DNA of 64,000 bases. Origin: Pirellula sp. (GTDB lineage: Bacteria > Planctomycetota > Planctomycetia > Pirellulales > Lacipirellulaceae). This document shows positions 19,582-28,909 of the stretch, one piece after another. Where the stretch lies: NCBI GenBank assembly GCA_013822725.1, contig PNKX01000012.1, positions 104,290-168,289 of the forward strand, read 5' to 3'. The notes beneath the pieces were generated by a model. That model did not search any database and was not told the origin of the DNA. It saw nothing but the letters and a program-made list of their open reading frames with translations. Numbering within the stretch: position 1 is the first letter of the stretch; each line of letters begins with the position of its first letter. A program made the translations under genes and the position numbers.

Positions 19582-20064
19582 TGACCTCGGTTCGACTCAA
19601 CGCCAAGCCCGAAAAACTTGGACGATCGCCGCCAAAGCGAGGGGCGAATTAGGCCTGACAGGCCGCGCCATGGCAGCCCAGGACGAAGTCCTGGGTGTAC
19701 ACGAACAGAAGATAACAAGCCCTGAAGGGGCGCGCTACCGCGCCCCTTCAGGGCTACGATAAAGAGTCGATCAATTTCCCAGGGCTTCGCCCTGGGCTCT
19801 CGCAGCGCGGCCCGGTGGGCCTGAATGCAGGGTGTTTCGGTATTTCAAGCCGAAGAACAGTCCTCGTATTGCTTAACTTATGGCAATGCTAGCGGCCGTA
19901 GATTCTCCGCAGATCGCCTCAACTGCCGTTCGGTGACGCGCCGATCTTGTGAGATAGGCACTCCGGCTGCGCCTTGCGCCTGCGGATTGAACTCCTTTTC
20001 TGCTCACTACGATTCGCGGCGTTTTGGCGCTCGACGCATTCGCGTCTCGCCAGGGACAACAACG
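19582..20064. other. Intergenic region rich in palindromes
   Basis: This 483-bp stretch has no supported gene. It contains CCCAGGACGAAGTCCTGGG (about 19679-19697), the long hairpin listed next, and CCCAGGGCTTCGCCCTGGGC (about 19779-19798). The right-hand part (19860-20060) is more AT-rich and probably holds the promoter of the next gene. Confidence 0.5.
19719..19755. repeat. Perfect 16-bp palindrome
   Basis: GCCCTGAAGGGGCGCG and its exact reverse complement flank CTAC. It is an intergenic element; no T-run follows. Confidence 0.75.
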
Positions 20065-20535
20065 ATGAATGCGCTCTTCGGCTTAGCGGCAGCTCCCAAA
20101 GCGGCCAATGTGGCGGTGAACGCCACGAACAACGCCCTCGGCGCCTTCACGCGGCCGTTCGGCCAATTTTTCCAATCGGCGGTCGAAGAGGGCGATTCTT
20201 CGGCAAGCGCCGCGTCAGAGGCAGCCGCTCACGAAGCGGCGTCGCTGGAGCAACGCATCTCCCGTCAGCTGCAAGAACTGCTCACCTCGCTTGGAGCGGA
20301 GGCTGACGAAGAAGCGGCGATTCGCTTCGACGAAGTCACTGGCGAAATCAACGTTGACGGGCATCATAGCTCGCCCGCGATCGAAGCGGCCCTCAGGAGC
20401 GATTCGCAATTAATGTCCGACCTGCAGCGGTTGGCGAAGCTACAGAGCGAATTTGATCCGTCGGTGTCGGCCACCGATTGGGAGTTGCAAGCGCGCGTCA
20501 GCGAAAGCGGCGGAGCCCAGCTCCGCTGGCGGTAG
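20065..20535 (+). CDS. Small unknown planctomycete-type protein
   Basis: A 156-residue protein from the ATG at 20065; the open frame upstream to 19825 is atypical in composition and Cys/Arg-rich, so I left it out. The N-terminus (NALFGLAAAPKAANVAV) is weakly hydrophobic. The middle is Ala/Glu-rich and predicted helical, with LEQRISRQLQELLTSLG. The C-terminal half contains IRFDEVTGEINVDG. No known family recognised. It ends one base before the stop of the convergent protoporphyrinogen oxidase gene. Confidence 0.65.
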   Translation: MNALFGLAAAPKAANVAVNATNNALGAFTRPFGQFFQSAVEEGDSSASAASEAAAHEAASLEQRISRQLQELLTSLGAEADEEAAIRFDEVTGEINVDGHHSSPAIEAALRSDSQLMSDLQRLAKLQSEFDPSVSATDWELQARVSESGGAQLRWR

Positions 20536-20536
20536 G

Positions 20537-22003
20537 CTACTGGCCGAGTTGCTTCGCCAATCGCTCAGCGGCTTGGCGACCGCTGTGGATACTCTGCGGG
20601 ATGCCGACGCCGCGATAGGCGTTACCGGCCAGTTCTAACCCCGCATACGCGGCGACGCGCTGCTCAATCGCCTCGACGCGCGCTAGATGTCCGACGTGGT
20701 ATTGCGGCATCGCGTCGCGCCACCGCATGACGTGCGTTTCGATAGGTTCGCCATTCGCCCCAATCAGCTCAGCCATTTGCTGCTTGGCCGTCGCGATCAA
20801 TTCGGGGTCGTCGCGATCGACCCTGTCGGGCTGCAAGACGCCGCCGGAGAAAACGCGAACGATAGCGCGCCCCGGCGGACCATGCCCCGGGAACTTCACC
20901 GTGAGAAAACTCGCGGCAACGATTGGCCGACGCTCGATCGCGGGAACGACGAGGCCGAAGCCGTCGAGCGGGTGGTCGATGTCCTGCCGATGGTAGACCA
21001 GCGTCACGACCGCGCTGCTGGCGTACTCGATGCCCGCCAACTCGCGTACCAGTTCCGCGTCGAAATTGCCGAGCATAGAGGCCGCTTGCGGGGCGTGCGC
21101 GGCGATCAACACGCCGTCGAAATGTTCGAGCGGCGCGCCAGGAGCCGTTTTGATCGTCCAGCGATTAGTCGCGTGACGCTCAACCTGCATCACCGGAGTG
21201 CGGAGGCGGATCGCCTTCGCCGGCAGTTTGTGAACGAGCGCTTCAACGAATGTTCGCAATCCGCCGCGAAGCGTGACGAACTGCCCGTAGCGCGCCGCGG
21301 CTTGGGGCGACTGGGCGTTGCCGTCGCGCTCGGCTAGCGCACGAGCTTTGCGCACCGAACGCCAGAGGCTGCCATGCTGCCGCTCAGCTTCAAGAAACTC
21401 TGGGTAGGTCGCGGCGAGGCTCAACTCCCGGGCGTCGGCGACGTAGATGCCGGCGATCAGCGGTTCGACCAGCCGCTCGTAAACTTCGCGGCCCAACCGA
21501 CGCGTGGCGAAACTGGCGACGCTCTCGTCGTAGCCGGGACGGTTCACCGCGGCGGGAACTTGAGCGAGCGGCTCGGCCAAGAGACGCAACTTGCCGAGCG
21601 GGCTCAGCAGCGGCGATTTCAGCATGGCGCCGAGATTCTGCGGCTTCATCAAGACGAAGCCTTCGGGAACCGGCACGAGGCGCCCTTCGCGGACAATCAA
21701 CGCGCGGCGATGTTGTTCGTTGGTCGGAATCAACTCGTCAGCGAGATCGAGTTCGCGGCAGAGATCGAGCGCAAACGGCGTCTTGATCAAGAAGCTGTCG
21801 GCGCCTTGCTCCAGCAGCGATTCGTCGTGAGCGATCGTAAACAGCGGACCGCCGAGGCGATCGCTGGCTTCGAAGAGCTGCAGTTCAACGTGCGGAATGA
21901 GCCTGCAGAGGCGATGCGCGGCAGCGAGTCCGGCGATGCCGCCGCCGACGACGGCAATCCGCGGCGGACGAGAACTCGGCGGCGGATCGGACGAGGATGA
22001 CAA
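20537..22003 (-). CDS. hemG: Protoporphyrinogen/coproporphyrinogen oxidase, HemY type
   Basis: A 488-residue FAD-dependent oxidase of haem synthesis, oxidising protoporphyrinogen IX or coproporphyrinogen III. The FAD site VVGGGIAGLAAA is at about residues 18-29. It is followed by EASDRLGGPL, EQGADSFLIK and, near the C-terminus, GLELAGNAYRGVGIPQSI, as in the HemY (oxygen-dependent) family. The start is a TTG at 22003: an in-frame TGA lies five codons upstream (22016-22018) and no ATG or GTG occurs before the FAD motif, so TTG is the only candidate. No signal peptide. Confidence 0.92.
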   Translation of the reverse strand: MSSSSDPPPSSRPPRIAVVGGGIAGLAAAHRLCRLIPHVELQLFEASDRLGGPLFTIAHDESLLEQGADSFLIKTPFALDLCRELDLADELIPTNEQHRRALIVREGRLVPVPEGFVLMKPQNLGAMLKSPLLSPLGKLRLLAEPLAQVPAAVNRPGYDESVASFATRRLGREVYERLVEPLIAGIYVADARELSLAATYPEFLEAERQHGSLWRSVRKARALAERDGNAQSPQAAARYGQFVTLRGGLRTFVEALVHKLPAKAIRLRTPVMQVERHATNRWTIKTAPGAPLEHFDGVLIAAHAPQAASMLGNFDAELVRELAGIEYASSAVVTLVYHRQDIDHPLDGFGLVVPAIERRPIVAASFLTVKFPGHGPPGRAIVRVFSGGVLQPDRVDRDDPELIATAKQQMAELIGANGEPIETHVMRWRDAMPQYHVGHLARVEAIEQRVAAYAGLELAGNAYRGVGIPQSIHSGRQAAERLAKQLGQ

Positions 22004-22022
22004 GGGCGTCGATACTCAAGCA

Positions 22023-22112
22023 GGGTGGCACGCCCTTCGGTACTCCGATGGGCGTGGCGAACTTGCTGGAGGGGCTACCACGCCCATCGGAGTACCTCTG
22101 GGCGTGCCACCC
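22023..22112. repeat. Long near-perfect inverted repeat
   Basis: Arms of about 35 nt (GGGTGGCACGCCC then GGTACTCCGATGGGCGTGG) match their reverse complements apart from a three-base bubble, with a 20-nt spacer. It lies between the outer-membrane barrel gene and hemG, both on the minus strand. Confidence 0.8.
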
Positions 22113-22145
22113 GAAGCTCCCTTCAACACGATCGCAAGCCTCATT

Positions 22146-23117
22146 CTACCAAGAGTGCCGCGACGTTCGCCACGGCCAGTAGGAAGGCTTGCGGGCGCCG
22201 TAGCGGATGTTCATGCCCGCCGTAAATGAAATGTTCTGGGTGGTGCTGATGCCTTCGCTGCCCCACGCCAGGTTGTCAACGATCTCGGCGCGCCAGGCGA
22301 GCCACGGCGTTTGCTGGAACTGAATGCCGAGGCCGAAGGGGGTCCCGAGGAGCGTCGCTTCGAGCGGACCGCCATCGTTGTGAATCGACCCGACCTCGCT
22401 GAGGCCGACGCCGGCCACGAAGAAGGGACGCACCCGCGTATCGCCCCACGGATAGTAGACGAGGTTGACGTCGCTAACCCAGTATTGCCCCGGCTGGCGC
22501 TCGGACGATCCTTCGTAAAAGACTTCGGGATCGGACCAGCCGAAGCGCCACTCGGCGCCCCAGTAATAGTCGAAATCCCAACCGAACCGCAGCCCGCCGA
22601 AAAGGGCGTTCGTCTGCTTGACGTTGTTCGTCTTGTTGGGACTATCGCTGAGCAACGGCCCGGCGAACCAATCGAGGTGAAACGGACGGTTCAGCCAACT
22701 GCTGAAATTGAGCGGGACGTTCTTCTCCATGAATCGACCTTCGGTCGACGAATGGTGGAAGCCCCAATGGCGCATGTAGTCGAACGGGCGGAGATGCTCG
22801 TGGGCGCCTGGTGCGAAAGCTCCGCCGCTGGGGGATTCTTCCAAGCTGCCGATTTCGCCCTGGGGGTCGATGAGCGAACCAGTCGATTCGTCGATTAACT
22901 CATCGCCAGGGAGCACCTCCTCATCGAGGATCGAACGCCCCTCCGGGAACATCGTCTCTTCAGTGGAGAGCGACTCTTGGACGTCGAGGAACTCGCTGGA
23001 GACTTCAATTTCTCTCGCCAAGAGCGACGCCGGCGCCAGCCAACAGGCGCAGCTGACCGCGGCCGCGAGGATCGCGCGCGGGATGAGCCGTCGACGGCGG
23101 ATATTGCCGAGCTCCAT
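22146..23117 (-). CDS. Outer-membrane beta-barrel protein
   Basis: About 323 residues from the ATG at 23117; the longer open frame to 23204 puts the signal peptide too far in. The N-terminus is basic then hydrophobic (RRRRLIPRAILAAAVSCACW), a signal peptide. An acidic, low-complexity stretch (about 40-110) follows. The remainder consists of alternating aromatic-rich strands (GLRFGWDFDYYWGAEWRFGW, VNLVYYPWG, VRPFFVAGVGLSEVG, FGLGIQF), typical of an 8- to 10-strand barrel ending in a C-terminal aromatic. The function of the barrel (porin, adhesin or structural) cannot be told. Confidence 0.82.
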   Translation of the reverse strand: MELGNIRRRRLIPRAILAAAVSCACWLAPASLLAREIEVSSEFLDVQESLSTEETMFPEGRSILDEEVLPGDELIDESTGSLIDPQGEIGSLEESPSGGAFAPGAHEHLRPFDYMRHWGFHHSSTEGRFMEKNVPLNFSSWLNRPFHLDWFAGPLLSDSPNKTNNVKQTNALFGGLRFGWDFDYYWGAEWRFGWSDPEVFYEGSSERQPGQYWVSDVNLVYYPWGDTRVRPFFVAGVGLSEVGSIHNDGGPLEATLLGTPFGLGIQFQQTPWLAWRAEIVDNLAWGSEGISTTQNISFTAGMNIRYGARKPSYWPWRTSRHSW

Positions 23118-23302
23118 GCGAGCCGCTGGTACGCCACGTTGTGAAGAAAAGCCGAGACGCTGCCGGTCGGCGAGAGGCGCGCATGCGCCACCGCCTGCCG
23201 ACAAGCGGCGGGAGTATGGCGAGAACTGCGCGGGGCGTCAATCGAAGCTGCGCCGCATGCTAGCGGCGGAACGAAGATGGAGAGAGCCGGCCCCGGAAAC
23301 GA

Positions 23303-23335
23303 AATTAGCCCCCGGTCAGTGACCGGGGGCTAATT
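23303..23335. repeat. Palindrome identical in core to typA terminator
   Basis: The perfect palindrome AATTAGCCCCCGGTCA plus its reverse complement shares its 25-base core with the typA terminator 6.3 kb away. There is no T-run here. It lies between the barrel gene start and the stop of the DUF1573 gene. Confidence 0.85.
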
Positions 23336-23369
23336 GGAGTTCGTATATATAGCATTGGCTTTGCCAGCA

Positions 23370-24473
23370 CTAAGGGGCGGAAGCCGTGCGGACGGCGCCG
23401 CTGTCAGCGGTTTCGCTCACTGGGGACTCGGCCGCGGCGGGAGCCGCGATGGCTTCCACCACGGTCGCCGAAGCGACGCAGGTGGCCCCGCGATTGTCGC
23501 GATCGGTCACGATGCGGATCGGCGTCTGAATCTTGCCAGCGGCCTCGCCGGCGCGGAACGTCACGTCCACGAAGTGAATCTTCTTGGCCTCGTCCGAGTC
23601 CTTCTTAAATTCGAAGCAATCTTCGCCGCAGTCGACGTCGACGATCTTGAACGCTTCCTTGCCGCGGACAACGATCTTCTTCGTCACATGCGTGCCCGGC
23701 TTCATCTCGCCGAGGACGAGTTGAGCCGGCGTGACCGAGAACTCCGGACGAACGTTGCCGCTGACGATCAGCGGGATCCGTTGGTTCTCGGCACGGTTGT
23801 CGTTGGTGACGACCGTCAGCTGATCCTTCACATGTCCGGCGGGCAGATTGCTTTTCAGCCGCACGACCAGATCGTACGAAACCTTGCCGGCGGTGCGGTT
23901 GGCTTCGAGTAGTTCGACTTCGAAGTTATCGTTGTCGTTGGTGACGTCGACGATTTCCCAGTCGGAGCGGCCGGCGTAGTTGACCGTGACCCGTTGCTCC
24001 TTCGCTTCGCCTTCGCTCACTTCGCCGAATTCGATGGCGCCCGGATTGAAGACGATATCGCTGCGAATGTTGCCGCTCACATGGAGCTGGACTTCGCCGC
24101 CGTACTGGCCGCCCAGTCCGACGGTGAGCGTCGCGCCCTTCTGGCCGACGTGCGTGCGGGTGTTGAACCGGGCGACGACGTAGCCTTTTTCATGGCTCTT
24201 CAGCGTGATCTGGCCATTCTCTGGCGCCTTGCCGTCGGCAGTCTCCAGCGTCGGCGAGGTGCAGCCGCAGCTCGAGCGGACGCCGGTCAGGATCATGTCC
24301 TGTTTGTAGGGATTGGTCACCTCGAACTTGAACACGGTGTCGGCCCCGCGGGCGACCGTGCCGAAGTTGTGATCGGTGACGCTAAACATCTTCTCCGCCC
24401 ACGACTGAGCGCGGGCATCGCCGACGGCGACCGAGAGAAGAACCAACAGAGCAATACCAGTGGTGCGCATCAT
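23370..24473 (-). CDS. Exported DUF1573 protein with Ig-like repeats
   Basis: About 367 residues from the ATG at 24473, chosen because GGAGG sits 8 nt upstream and a signal peptide follows at once (MRTTGIALLVLLSVAVGDARAQ). The first domain is DUF1573 (FGTVARGADTVFKFEVTN and the Cys motif SSCGCTSP). Two further Ig/ASH-like beta domains follow (EFGEVSEGEAKEQRVTV and LVLGEMKPGTHVTKKIVV). Such proteins are exported and thought to be surface or periplasmic; the function is not established. A short Ala/Pro tail ends the protein. Confidence 0.88.
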   Translation of the reverse strand: MMRTTGIALLVLLSVAVGDARAQSWAEKMFSVTDHNFGTVARGADTVFKFEVTNPYKQDMILTGVRSSCGCTSPTLETADGKAPENGQITLKSHEKGYVVARFNTRTHVGQKGATLTVGLGGQYGGEVQLHVSGNIRSDIVFNPGAIEFGEVSEGEAKEQRVTVNYAGRSDWEIVDVTNDNDNFEVELLEANRTAGKVSYDLVVRLKSNLPAGHVKDQLTVVTNDNRAENQRIPLIVSGNVRPEFSVTPAQLVLGEMKPGTHVTKKIVVRGKEAFKIVDVDCGEDCFEFKKDSDEAKKIHFVDVTFRAGEAAGKIQTPIRIVTDRDNRGATCVASATVVEAIAAPAAAESPVSETADSGAVRTASAP

Positions 24474-24590
24474 ATGACCGCCCTCCAATTCGAGCGAACG
24501 TGAGACTGCGCTACTCCCTTCGCGAATTTGTAACCCCATCGAACGCTTTCCCTTGCTCGACAGACCATTCGACCCCGCTCTGCGCAAGGT

Positions 24591-24618
24591 ATTGTAGTGC
24601 GTAATCGACGCTTTGCAG
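24591..24618 (-). promoter_or_regulatory. Candidate promoter of DUF1573 gene
   Basis: Read on the minus strand, CTGCAA is followed 16 nt later by TACAAT (24596-24591). The untranslated leader would be about 110 nt. Only the -10 box is convincing. Confidence 0.35.
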
Positions 24619-24663
24619 ATAAACCGGAGCGACAGCATGAGAATTTTTCTCCCTAGGTAAGCT

Positions 24664-24758
24664 GGGGGGAAGCGACCTTGCCGGTTAGTCAAGCGGTAGG
24701 CTTGAAACCGGAAGTAATGGGCAACCACCCTGGCTATAGGCCCTGGAAGAATCCCCCC
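24664..24758 (+). ncRNA. Candidate structured RNA, three-way junction
   Basis: A closing stem GGGGGGA (24664-24670) pairs perfectly with TCCCCCC (24752-24758). Inside, CCGGTT (24681-24686) pairs with AACCGG (24706-24711), continuing into TCAAGC/GCTTGA around a GGTAG loop with a two-base AG bulge. A weaker third helix joins GGGC (24719-24722) to GCCC (24740-24743). It has no T-arm and no encoded CCA, so it is not a tRNA, and I could not match SRP RNA, tmRNA or a common riboswitch by eye. The strand is uncertain because the reverse complement folds as well. Either a leader element or a small RNA. Confidence 0.4.
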
Positions 24759-24975
24759 TCATGCTGTCAAAGCGTGAATCGGAGTCAGATGCATCGGCGT
24801 TTCTTTGCAAAAACTTTGCGCACTCTGCCTTCCCTCGGTATTACCCCCATGCAACCGCCGGGCCGTTTGCTAAAATGCTTCCTTTCCAGGGCAGATTGAG
24901 CCGCTTGGCCGATCTGGCGGGCCTGCCGCCCCCTCCCGCTGGCCGATTTCCCTCCATCCCTCTCCCACCCCGCGC

Positions 24976-25839
24976 ATGCCCGACCGACCCCGTGTAGCGA
25001 TCATTGGCGTTGGCCTGATCGGTGGCTCGATCGGACTCGCCCTGCGCGAGCGCGAACTCGCGGACGAAGTCGTCGGCGTCGGCCGACGGATGGCCAGTTT
25101 GGAAAAAGCGCGACAGTTGGGCGCCATCGACCGGGCGACGACGAATCTGGTGGAAGGAGTCGCCGGCGCCGACTGGGTGATTATCGCCACGCCCGTTGAT
25201 TCGATCGTCGACACGGTGACGGCTGTAGCGTCCGCCGCCCCGCGAGCGACGATCACCGACGCCGGCAGCACGAAGGCCCAGATCTGCCGCGAGATCAGAA
25301 AACTCCCCCCCAGCGAACCGGGACGTCCCGCCCCCGGCGCTCACTTCATCGGCAGCCACCCGCTCGCCGGCGGCCACCGCACCGGCCCTGAGTTCGCCCG
25401 CGCCGACCTCCTGGTCGACCGCACGGTCCTGGTCACCCCCGAAGACGACACCCCCCCCGGATTGGTGGAGCGAACGAAAGACTTCTGGGAAGCGCTCGGC
25501 GCCGAGGTCGTCCTTCTGTCACCCGAAGAACATGACCGGGCTCTGGCAGCGACGAGCCACTTGCCGCACTTAATCGCGGCGGCGCTTGCTAGTTCCACGC
25601 CGGAAGAGTGGCTGCAACTCACCGGCACCGGTTGGGGCGATACGACGCGGATAGCCGCCGGCTCGCCGCAGCTCTGGACGCAGATTTTCACGCAGAATCG
25701 CGCCGCGGTCGTCGACGCCTTGCGGCGTTTCGAACATCGATTGGCGGAATTCGACAAAGCCCTTAGCGGCGGCGACGTGCCCGCCCTCACCCTTGAGCTT
25801 CAGGAAGCGAAACGGATTCGAGATGCTGTGGGAGATTGA
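24976..25839 (+). CDS. tyrA: Prephenate dehydrogenase
   Basis: A 287-residue NAD(P)-dependent dehydrogenase converting prephenate (or arogenate) into the tyrosine precursor. The Rossmann motif [12 protein letters not shown] is at about residues 9-20. The STKAQI segment and the catalytic-His motif [16 protein letters not shown] (near 127-142) are present. [12 protein letters not shown] near residue 195 is the second family signature. No ACT or chorismate-mutase domain is attached. ATG start at 24976. Its last 17 bases overlap the start of purL in another frame, so the two are probably translated from one message. Confidence 0.93.
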   Translation: MPDRPRVAIIGVGLIGGSIGLALRERELADEVVGVGRRMASLEKARQLGAIDRATTNLVEGVAGADWVIIATPVDSIVDTVTAVASAAPRATITDAGSTKAQICREIRKLPPSEPGRPAPGAHFIGSHPLAGGHRTGPEFARADLLVDRTVLVTPEDDTPPGLVERTKDFWEALGAEVVLLSPEEHDRALAATSHLPHLIAAALASSTPEEWLQLTGTGWGDTTRIAAGSPQLWTQIFTQNRAAVVDALRRFEHRLAEFDKALSGGDVPALTLELQEAKRIRDAVGD

Positions 25840-28789
25840 CCTCCACCCCCGTGCCGGACTCCCCGACCTCGACGCCGACGGCGTCGCCGACGACGTGATC
25901 GCGCTGCGACTCGCCCAGAAAGTGCGCGTCGCCTCGGCCCGCGGCTACTTGGTGCAGGGGCCCGAGCTGTCGCCGGAGCGGATCGAACGGCTCGCGCGTG
26001 AACTGTTCGCCGACACCGTAGCGGAAGAATTCGTCCTGGGCGCCGTCGACGCTGGTTCACTGACCGCCTCCCCGGCGCGAATTGCCGACGGCGAGGGGAC
26101 GCAACTCGTCCAGGTGCTGCTCAAGCCGGGCGTCATGGATCCGGTGGCGCAAAGCGCCGAAGCCGCGATCCGCGACTTCGGTTGGGACGTCGACGCCGTA
26201 CGAACGCTGCGGAAATATTGGATCGCCGACGCGACCGACGCGGAGGTGAAGTCGATCAGCGCCGAGTTGCTCGCGAACGACGCCATCGAGCAAGTCGTCG
26301 TCGGCCCGCTGCCGTTCGATCGCCTCCAATCGGGGAGCGACTATCAGTTTGAACTCCGCACCGTCGCCATTCGCGAACTCGATGACGCCGGGCTGATCCG
26401 CCTGAGCAAGGAAGGACAGCTCTACCTGCAGCCGGCCGAGATGCGGACGATTCAGCAGCATTTCGTCGACCTCGGCCGAGATCCGACCGACATCGAGCTT
26501 GAAACAGTCGCGCAAACGTGGAGCGAGCATTGCAGTCACAAGACGCTCGCCGGCCGCATCGCCTACAGCGACGAACAGGGCGAACGGCAGTTCGAGAACA
26601 TGCTGAAGGAGACGATCTTCGCGGCGACGCAAGAACTGCGCCGCCGGTGGGGCGACGACGACTGGTGCGTCAGCGTCTTCAAGGACAACGCCGGCATCGT
26701 GCGGTTTGACGACGAGTTCAACATTGCCTTCAAGGTCGAGACGCACAATCACCCGTCGGCGCTCGAGCCCTATGGCGGGGCCAACACCGGCATCGGCGGC
26801 GTGATCCGCGACACGATCGGCACAGGCCTCGGCGCCAAGCCGATCTGCAACACCGACGTTTTCTGCTTCGCGCCGCCCGACACGCCGGTGGAGGAGCTGC
26901 CGACGGGCGTCCTCCATCCGAAACTGGTCATGCGGGGCGTCGTCGAAGGGGTGCGCGACTACGGCAACCGCATGGGGATTCCCACCGTCAACGGCGCCGT
27001 CTACTTCGATCGCCGCTATCTTGGCAACCCGCTCGTCTACTGCGGCAACGTCGGGCTGATTCCGCGCGACAAGTCGTTCAAGGAACCATTGCCGGGCGAC
27101 CTGATCGTCGCCGTCGGCGGACGAACCGGTCGCGACGGCATCCATGGCGCCACGTTCTCCAGCGCCGAACTGACCCACGAGAGCGAATCGCTCTCCGGCG
27201 GCGCCGTGCAAATCGGCAACGCCATCGAAGAGAAGAAAGTGCTCGACGTGCTGCTGGAGGCCCGCGACCGCAACTTGTTCACCGCGATGACCGACTGCGG
27301 GGCAGGGGGGTTTTCGAGCGCCGTCGGCGAGATGGGCGAGAAAATTGGCGCTGAGGTTCACCTGGAGAAGGCGCCGGTGAAGTACGCGGGGCTGTCGTAC
27401 ACCGAGCTCTGGATCTCCGAAGCGCAAGAACGGATGGTGCTGAGCGTCCCCGAAGCGAAGTGGGCCGAATTGCAACAGCTCTGTGCCTCCGAAGGCGTCG
27501 AAGCGACTGCCATCGGGACGTTCGAACCGACTGGCCGATTGGTGCTGAAGTACAACGGCAACGTCGTGGGCGACATGCCGATGGCGTTTCTCCATGACGG
27601 GCGGCCGCCGGTGGTGCGGCAGGCTTCGTTTGCGGCGAAGCCGATCGCGCCACTGTCACCCCTCCCCAGCCCTCCCCCTCAAGGGGAGGGAGCCAGAGGG
27701 AATCAATTGGATTTTTCCTCCTCCCTCTTCGCCATCCTCGGCTCGCTCAACGTCGCCAGCAAAGAATCGATCATCCGTCAGTACGACCACGAGGTCCAAG
27801 GCGGGAGCGCGATCAAGCCGCTCGTCGGCGTCCAGTGCGACGGCCCTGGCGATGCGGCGGTCGTGCGGCCGGTGCTTAGTTCGCGGCGCGGCATTGTCAT
27901 CTCCTGCGGCATGAACCCGCGGTACGGCGACTTCGACCCGTACCACATGGCGGCGAGCGCGATCGACGAAGCGGTTCGCAATTGCGTCGCCGTTGGCGCT
28001 GACCCGGCGCGGATCGCCATCCTCGACAACTTCTGCTGGGGCGATTGCGAGCGGAGTGAAACGCTCGGCTCGCTCGTCCGTGCGGCCATCGCTTGCCACG
28101 ACTTGTCGCTAATCCTCGAAACGCCCTTCATCAGCGGCAAGGATAGTCTCAACAACGAGTTCAGCTACTTTGACGACGCGGGGCAAAAGCAGACGATCGC
28201 CATCCCATCGTCTCTGTTGATCAGCGCGATGGGCCAAGTGGCCGACGTGGCGCAATGCGTCACGATGGACCTCAAGCGAGCTGGCAACTTGCTCTATCTC
28301 GTCGGCGAGACGAAAGACGAATTAGGCGGTTCGCACTACGCCTTCGTGAACAATCTCGACGGCGGCGCCGTGCCGACGGTCGACGGCGTGCGAGCCAAGG
28401 CGACGTTTGCCGCGATGCACCGTGCGATCCGCGAAGGGCTAATCGCCGCGTGTCATGATCTGAGCGAGGGGGGCCTCGCCGCCGCCGCGGCGGAGATGGC
28501 GTTTGCCGGCGGGCTGGGCGTAGAAGTGCAACTCGACGCCGTGCCGACCGCCGAGGGATCGCTCTCGACGACCGCTCGGCTCTTCAGCGAATCGAACACC
28601 CGGTTCCTGTGCGAAGTGGCGCCCGAGTTGGCCGCGGTCTTCGAGGGGCAGTTCGCCGGGCTGCGGGTCGCCAAGATTGGCGTCGTGACTGAAGCGAAGC
28701 AAGTGAAAATCAACAGCGGCAGCGAAACGTTGATCGACGCCGGCGCCGAACAACTCAAAGAAGCATGGCAGCGCCCGTTGCGCTACTAA
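25823..28789 (+). CDS. purL: Phosphoribosylformylglycinamidine synthase, PurS-PurL fusion
   Basis: About 988 residues from the ATG at 25823, which lies inside the end of tyrA; the frame is open to 25793. It makes formylglycinamidine ribotide in purine synthesis using ammonia from PurQ. The first 200 residues look like PurS-type modules ([20 protein letters not shown]), explaining a length well above the 740 or so usual for stand-alone PurL. The synthase part has [56 protein letters not shown] and, later, [12 protein letters not shown] and [19 protein letters not shown] palindromic repeat is inserted in frame near residues 612-632. PurQ is a separate gene downstream. Confidence 0.95.
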   Translation: MLWEIDLHPRAGLPDLDADGVADDVIALRLAQKVRVASARGYLVQGPELSPERIERLARELFADTVAEEFVLGAVDAGSLTASPARIADGEGTQLVQVLLKPGVMDPVAQSAEAAIRDFGWDVDAVRTLRKYWIADATDAEVKSISAELLANDAIEQVVVGPLPFDRLQSGSDYQFELRTVAIRELDDAGLIRLSKEGQLYLQPAEMRTIQQHFVDLGRDPTDIELETVAQTWSEHCSHKTLAGRIAYSDEQGERQFENMLKETIFAATQELRRRWGDDDWCVSVFKDNAGIVRFDDEFNIAFKVETHNHPSALEPYGGANTGIGGVIRDTIGTGLGAKPICNTDVFCFAPPDTPVEELPTGVLHPKLVMRGVVEGVRDYGNRMGIPTVNGAVYFDRRYLGNPLVYCGNVGLIPRDKSFKEPLPGDLIVAVGGRTGRDGIHGATFSSAELTHESESLSGGAVQIGNAIEEKKVLDVLLEARDRNLFTAMTDCGAGGFSSAVGEMGEKIGAEVHLEKAPVKYAGLSYTELWISEAQERMVLSVPEAKWAELQQLCASEGVEATAIGTFEPTGRLVLKYNGNVVGDMPMAFLHDGRPPVVRQASFAAKPIAPLSPLPSPPPQGEGARGNQLDFSSSLFAILGSLNVASKESIIRQYDHEVQGGSAIKPLVGVQCDGPGDAAVVRPVLSSRRGIVISCGMNPRYGDFDPYHMAASAIDEAVRNCVAVGADPARIAILDNFCWGDCERSETLGSLVRAAIACHDLSLILETPFISGKDSLNNEFSYFDDAGQKQTIAIPSSLLISAMGQVADVAQCVTMDLKRAGNLLYLVGETKDELGGSHYAFVNNLDGGAVPTVDGVRAKATFAAMHRAIREGLIAACHDLSEGGLAAAAAEMAFAGGLGVEVQLDAVPTAEGSLSTTARLFSESNTRFLCEVAPELAAVFEGQFAGLRVAKIGVVTEAKQVKINSGSETLIDAGAEQLKEAWQRPLRY
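27657..27716. repeat. Palindromic repeat inserted in frame within purL
   Basis: CCTCCCC (27671-27677) and GGGGAGG (27683-27689) form a hairpin inside the purL reading frame. It encodes the low-complexity peptide [14 protein letters not shown]. This hairpin type occurs widely between bacterial genes. It falls in the linker before the [20 protein letters not shown] motif, so the enzyme core is spared. Confidence 0.8.
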
Positions 28790-28798
28790 ACAATCACC

Positions 28799-28876
28799 GT
28801 TAGCCGCGACGCGCAGCGGAGCGCTCAGAGGCGATGATCAGCATGACAATCGCTCCGCTATCGCGTCGCGGCTAAC
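28799..28876. repeat. Inverted repeat between purL and purQ
   Basis: The outer arms GTTAGCCGCGACGCG and CGCGTCGCGGCTAAC are perfect inverted repeats. Inner arms GCGGAGCG/CGCTCCGC extend the stem. It occupies most of the 120-bp gap between the two purine genes and could reduce read-through. Confidence 0.8.
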
Positions 28877-28909
28877 AATATCACCCAACTGTAATTCGTT
28901 AAACACTCC

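Larger units (their letters stand above)
24474..24975. other. Noncoding region between DUF1573 gene and tyrA
   Basis: About 500 bp between divergent genes. It holds a candidate minus-strand promoter and a structured-RNA candidate, both listed separately. No ORF here has coding character. Confidence 0.5.

Noticed and set aside
24664..24758. Structured region considered as a tRNA
   Set aside because: The 7-bp outer stem and a TTAGTCAAGCGGTAGG segment look tRNA-like, but there is no T-arm sequence and no anticodon arm of normal size.
26057..27595. 512-codon minus-strand frame inside purL
   Set aside because: Antisense shadow of a strongly conserved enzyme in GC-rich DNA.
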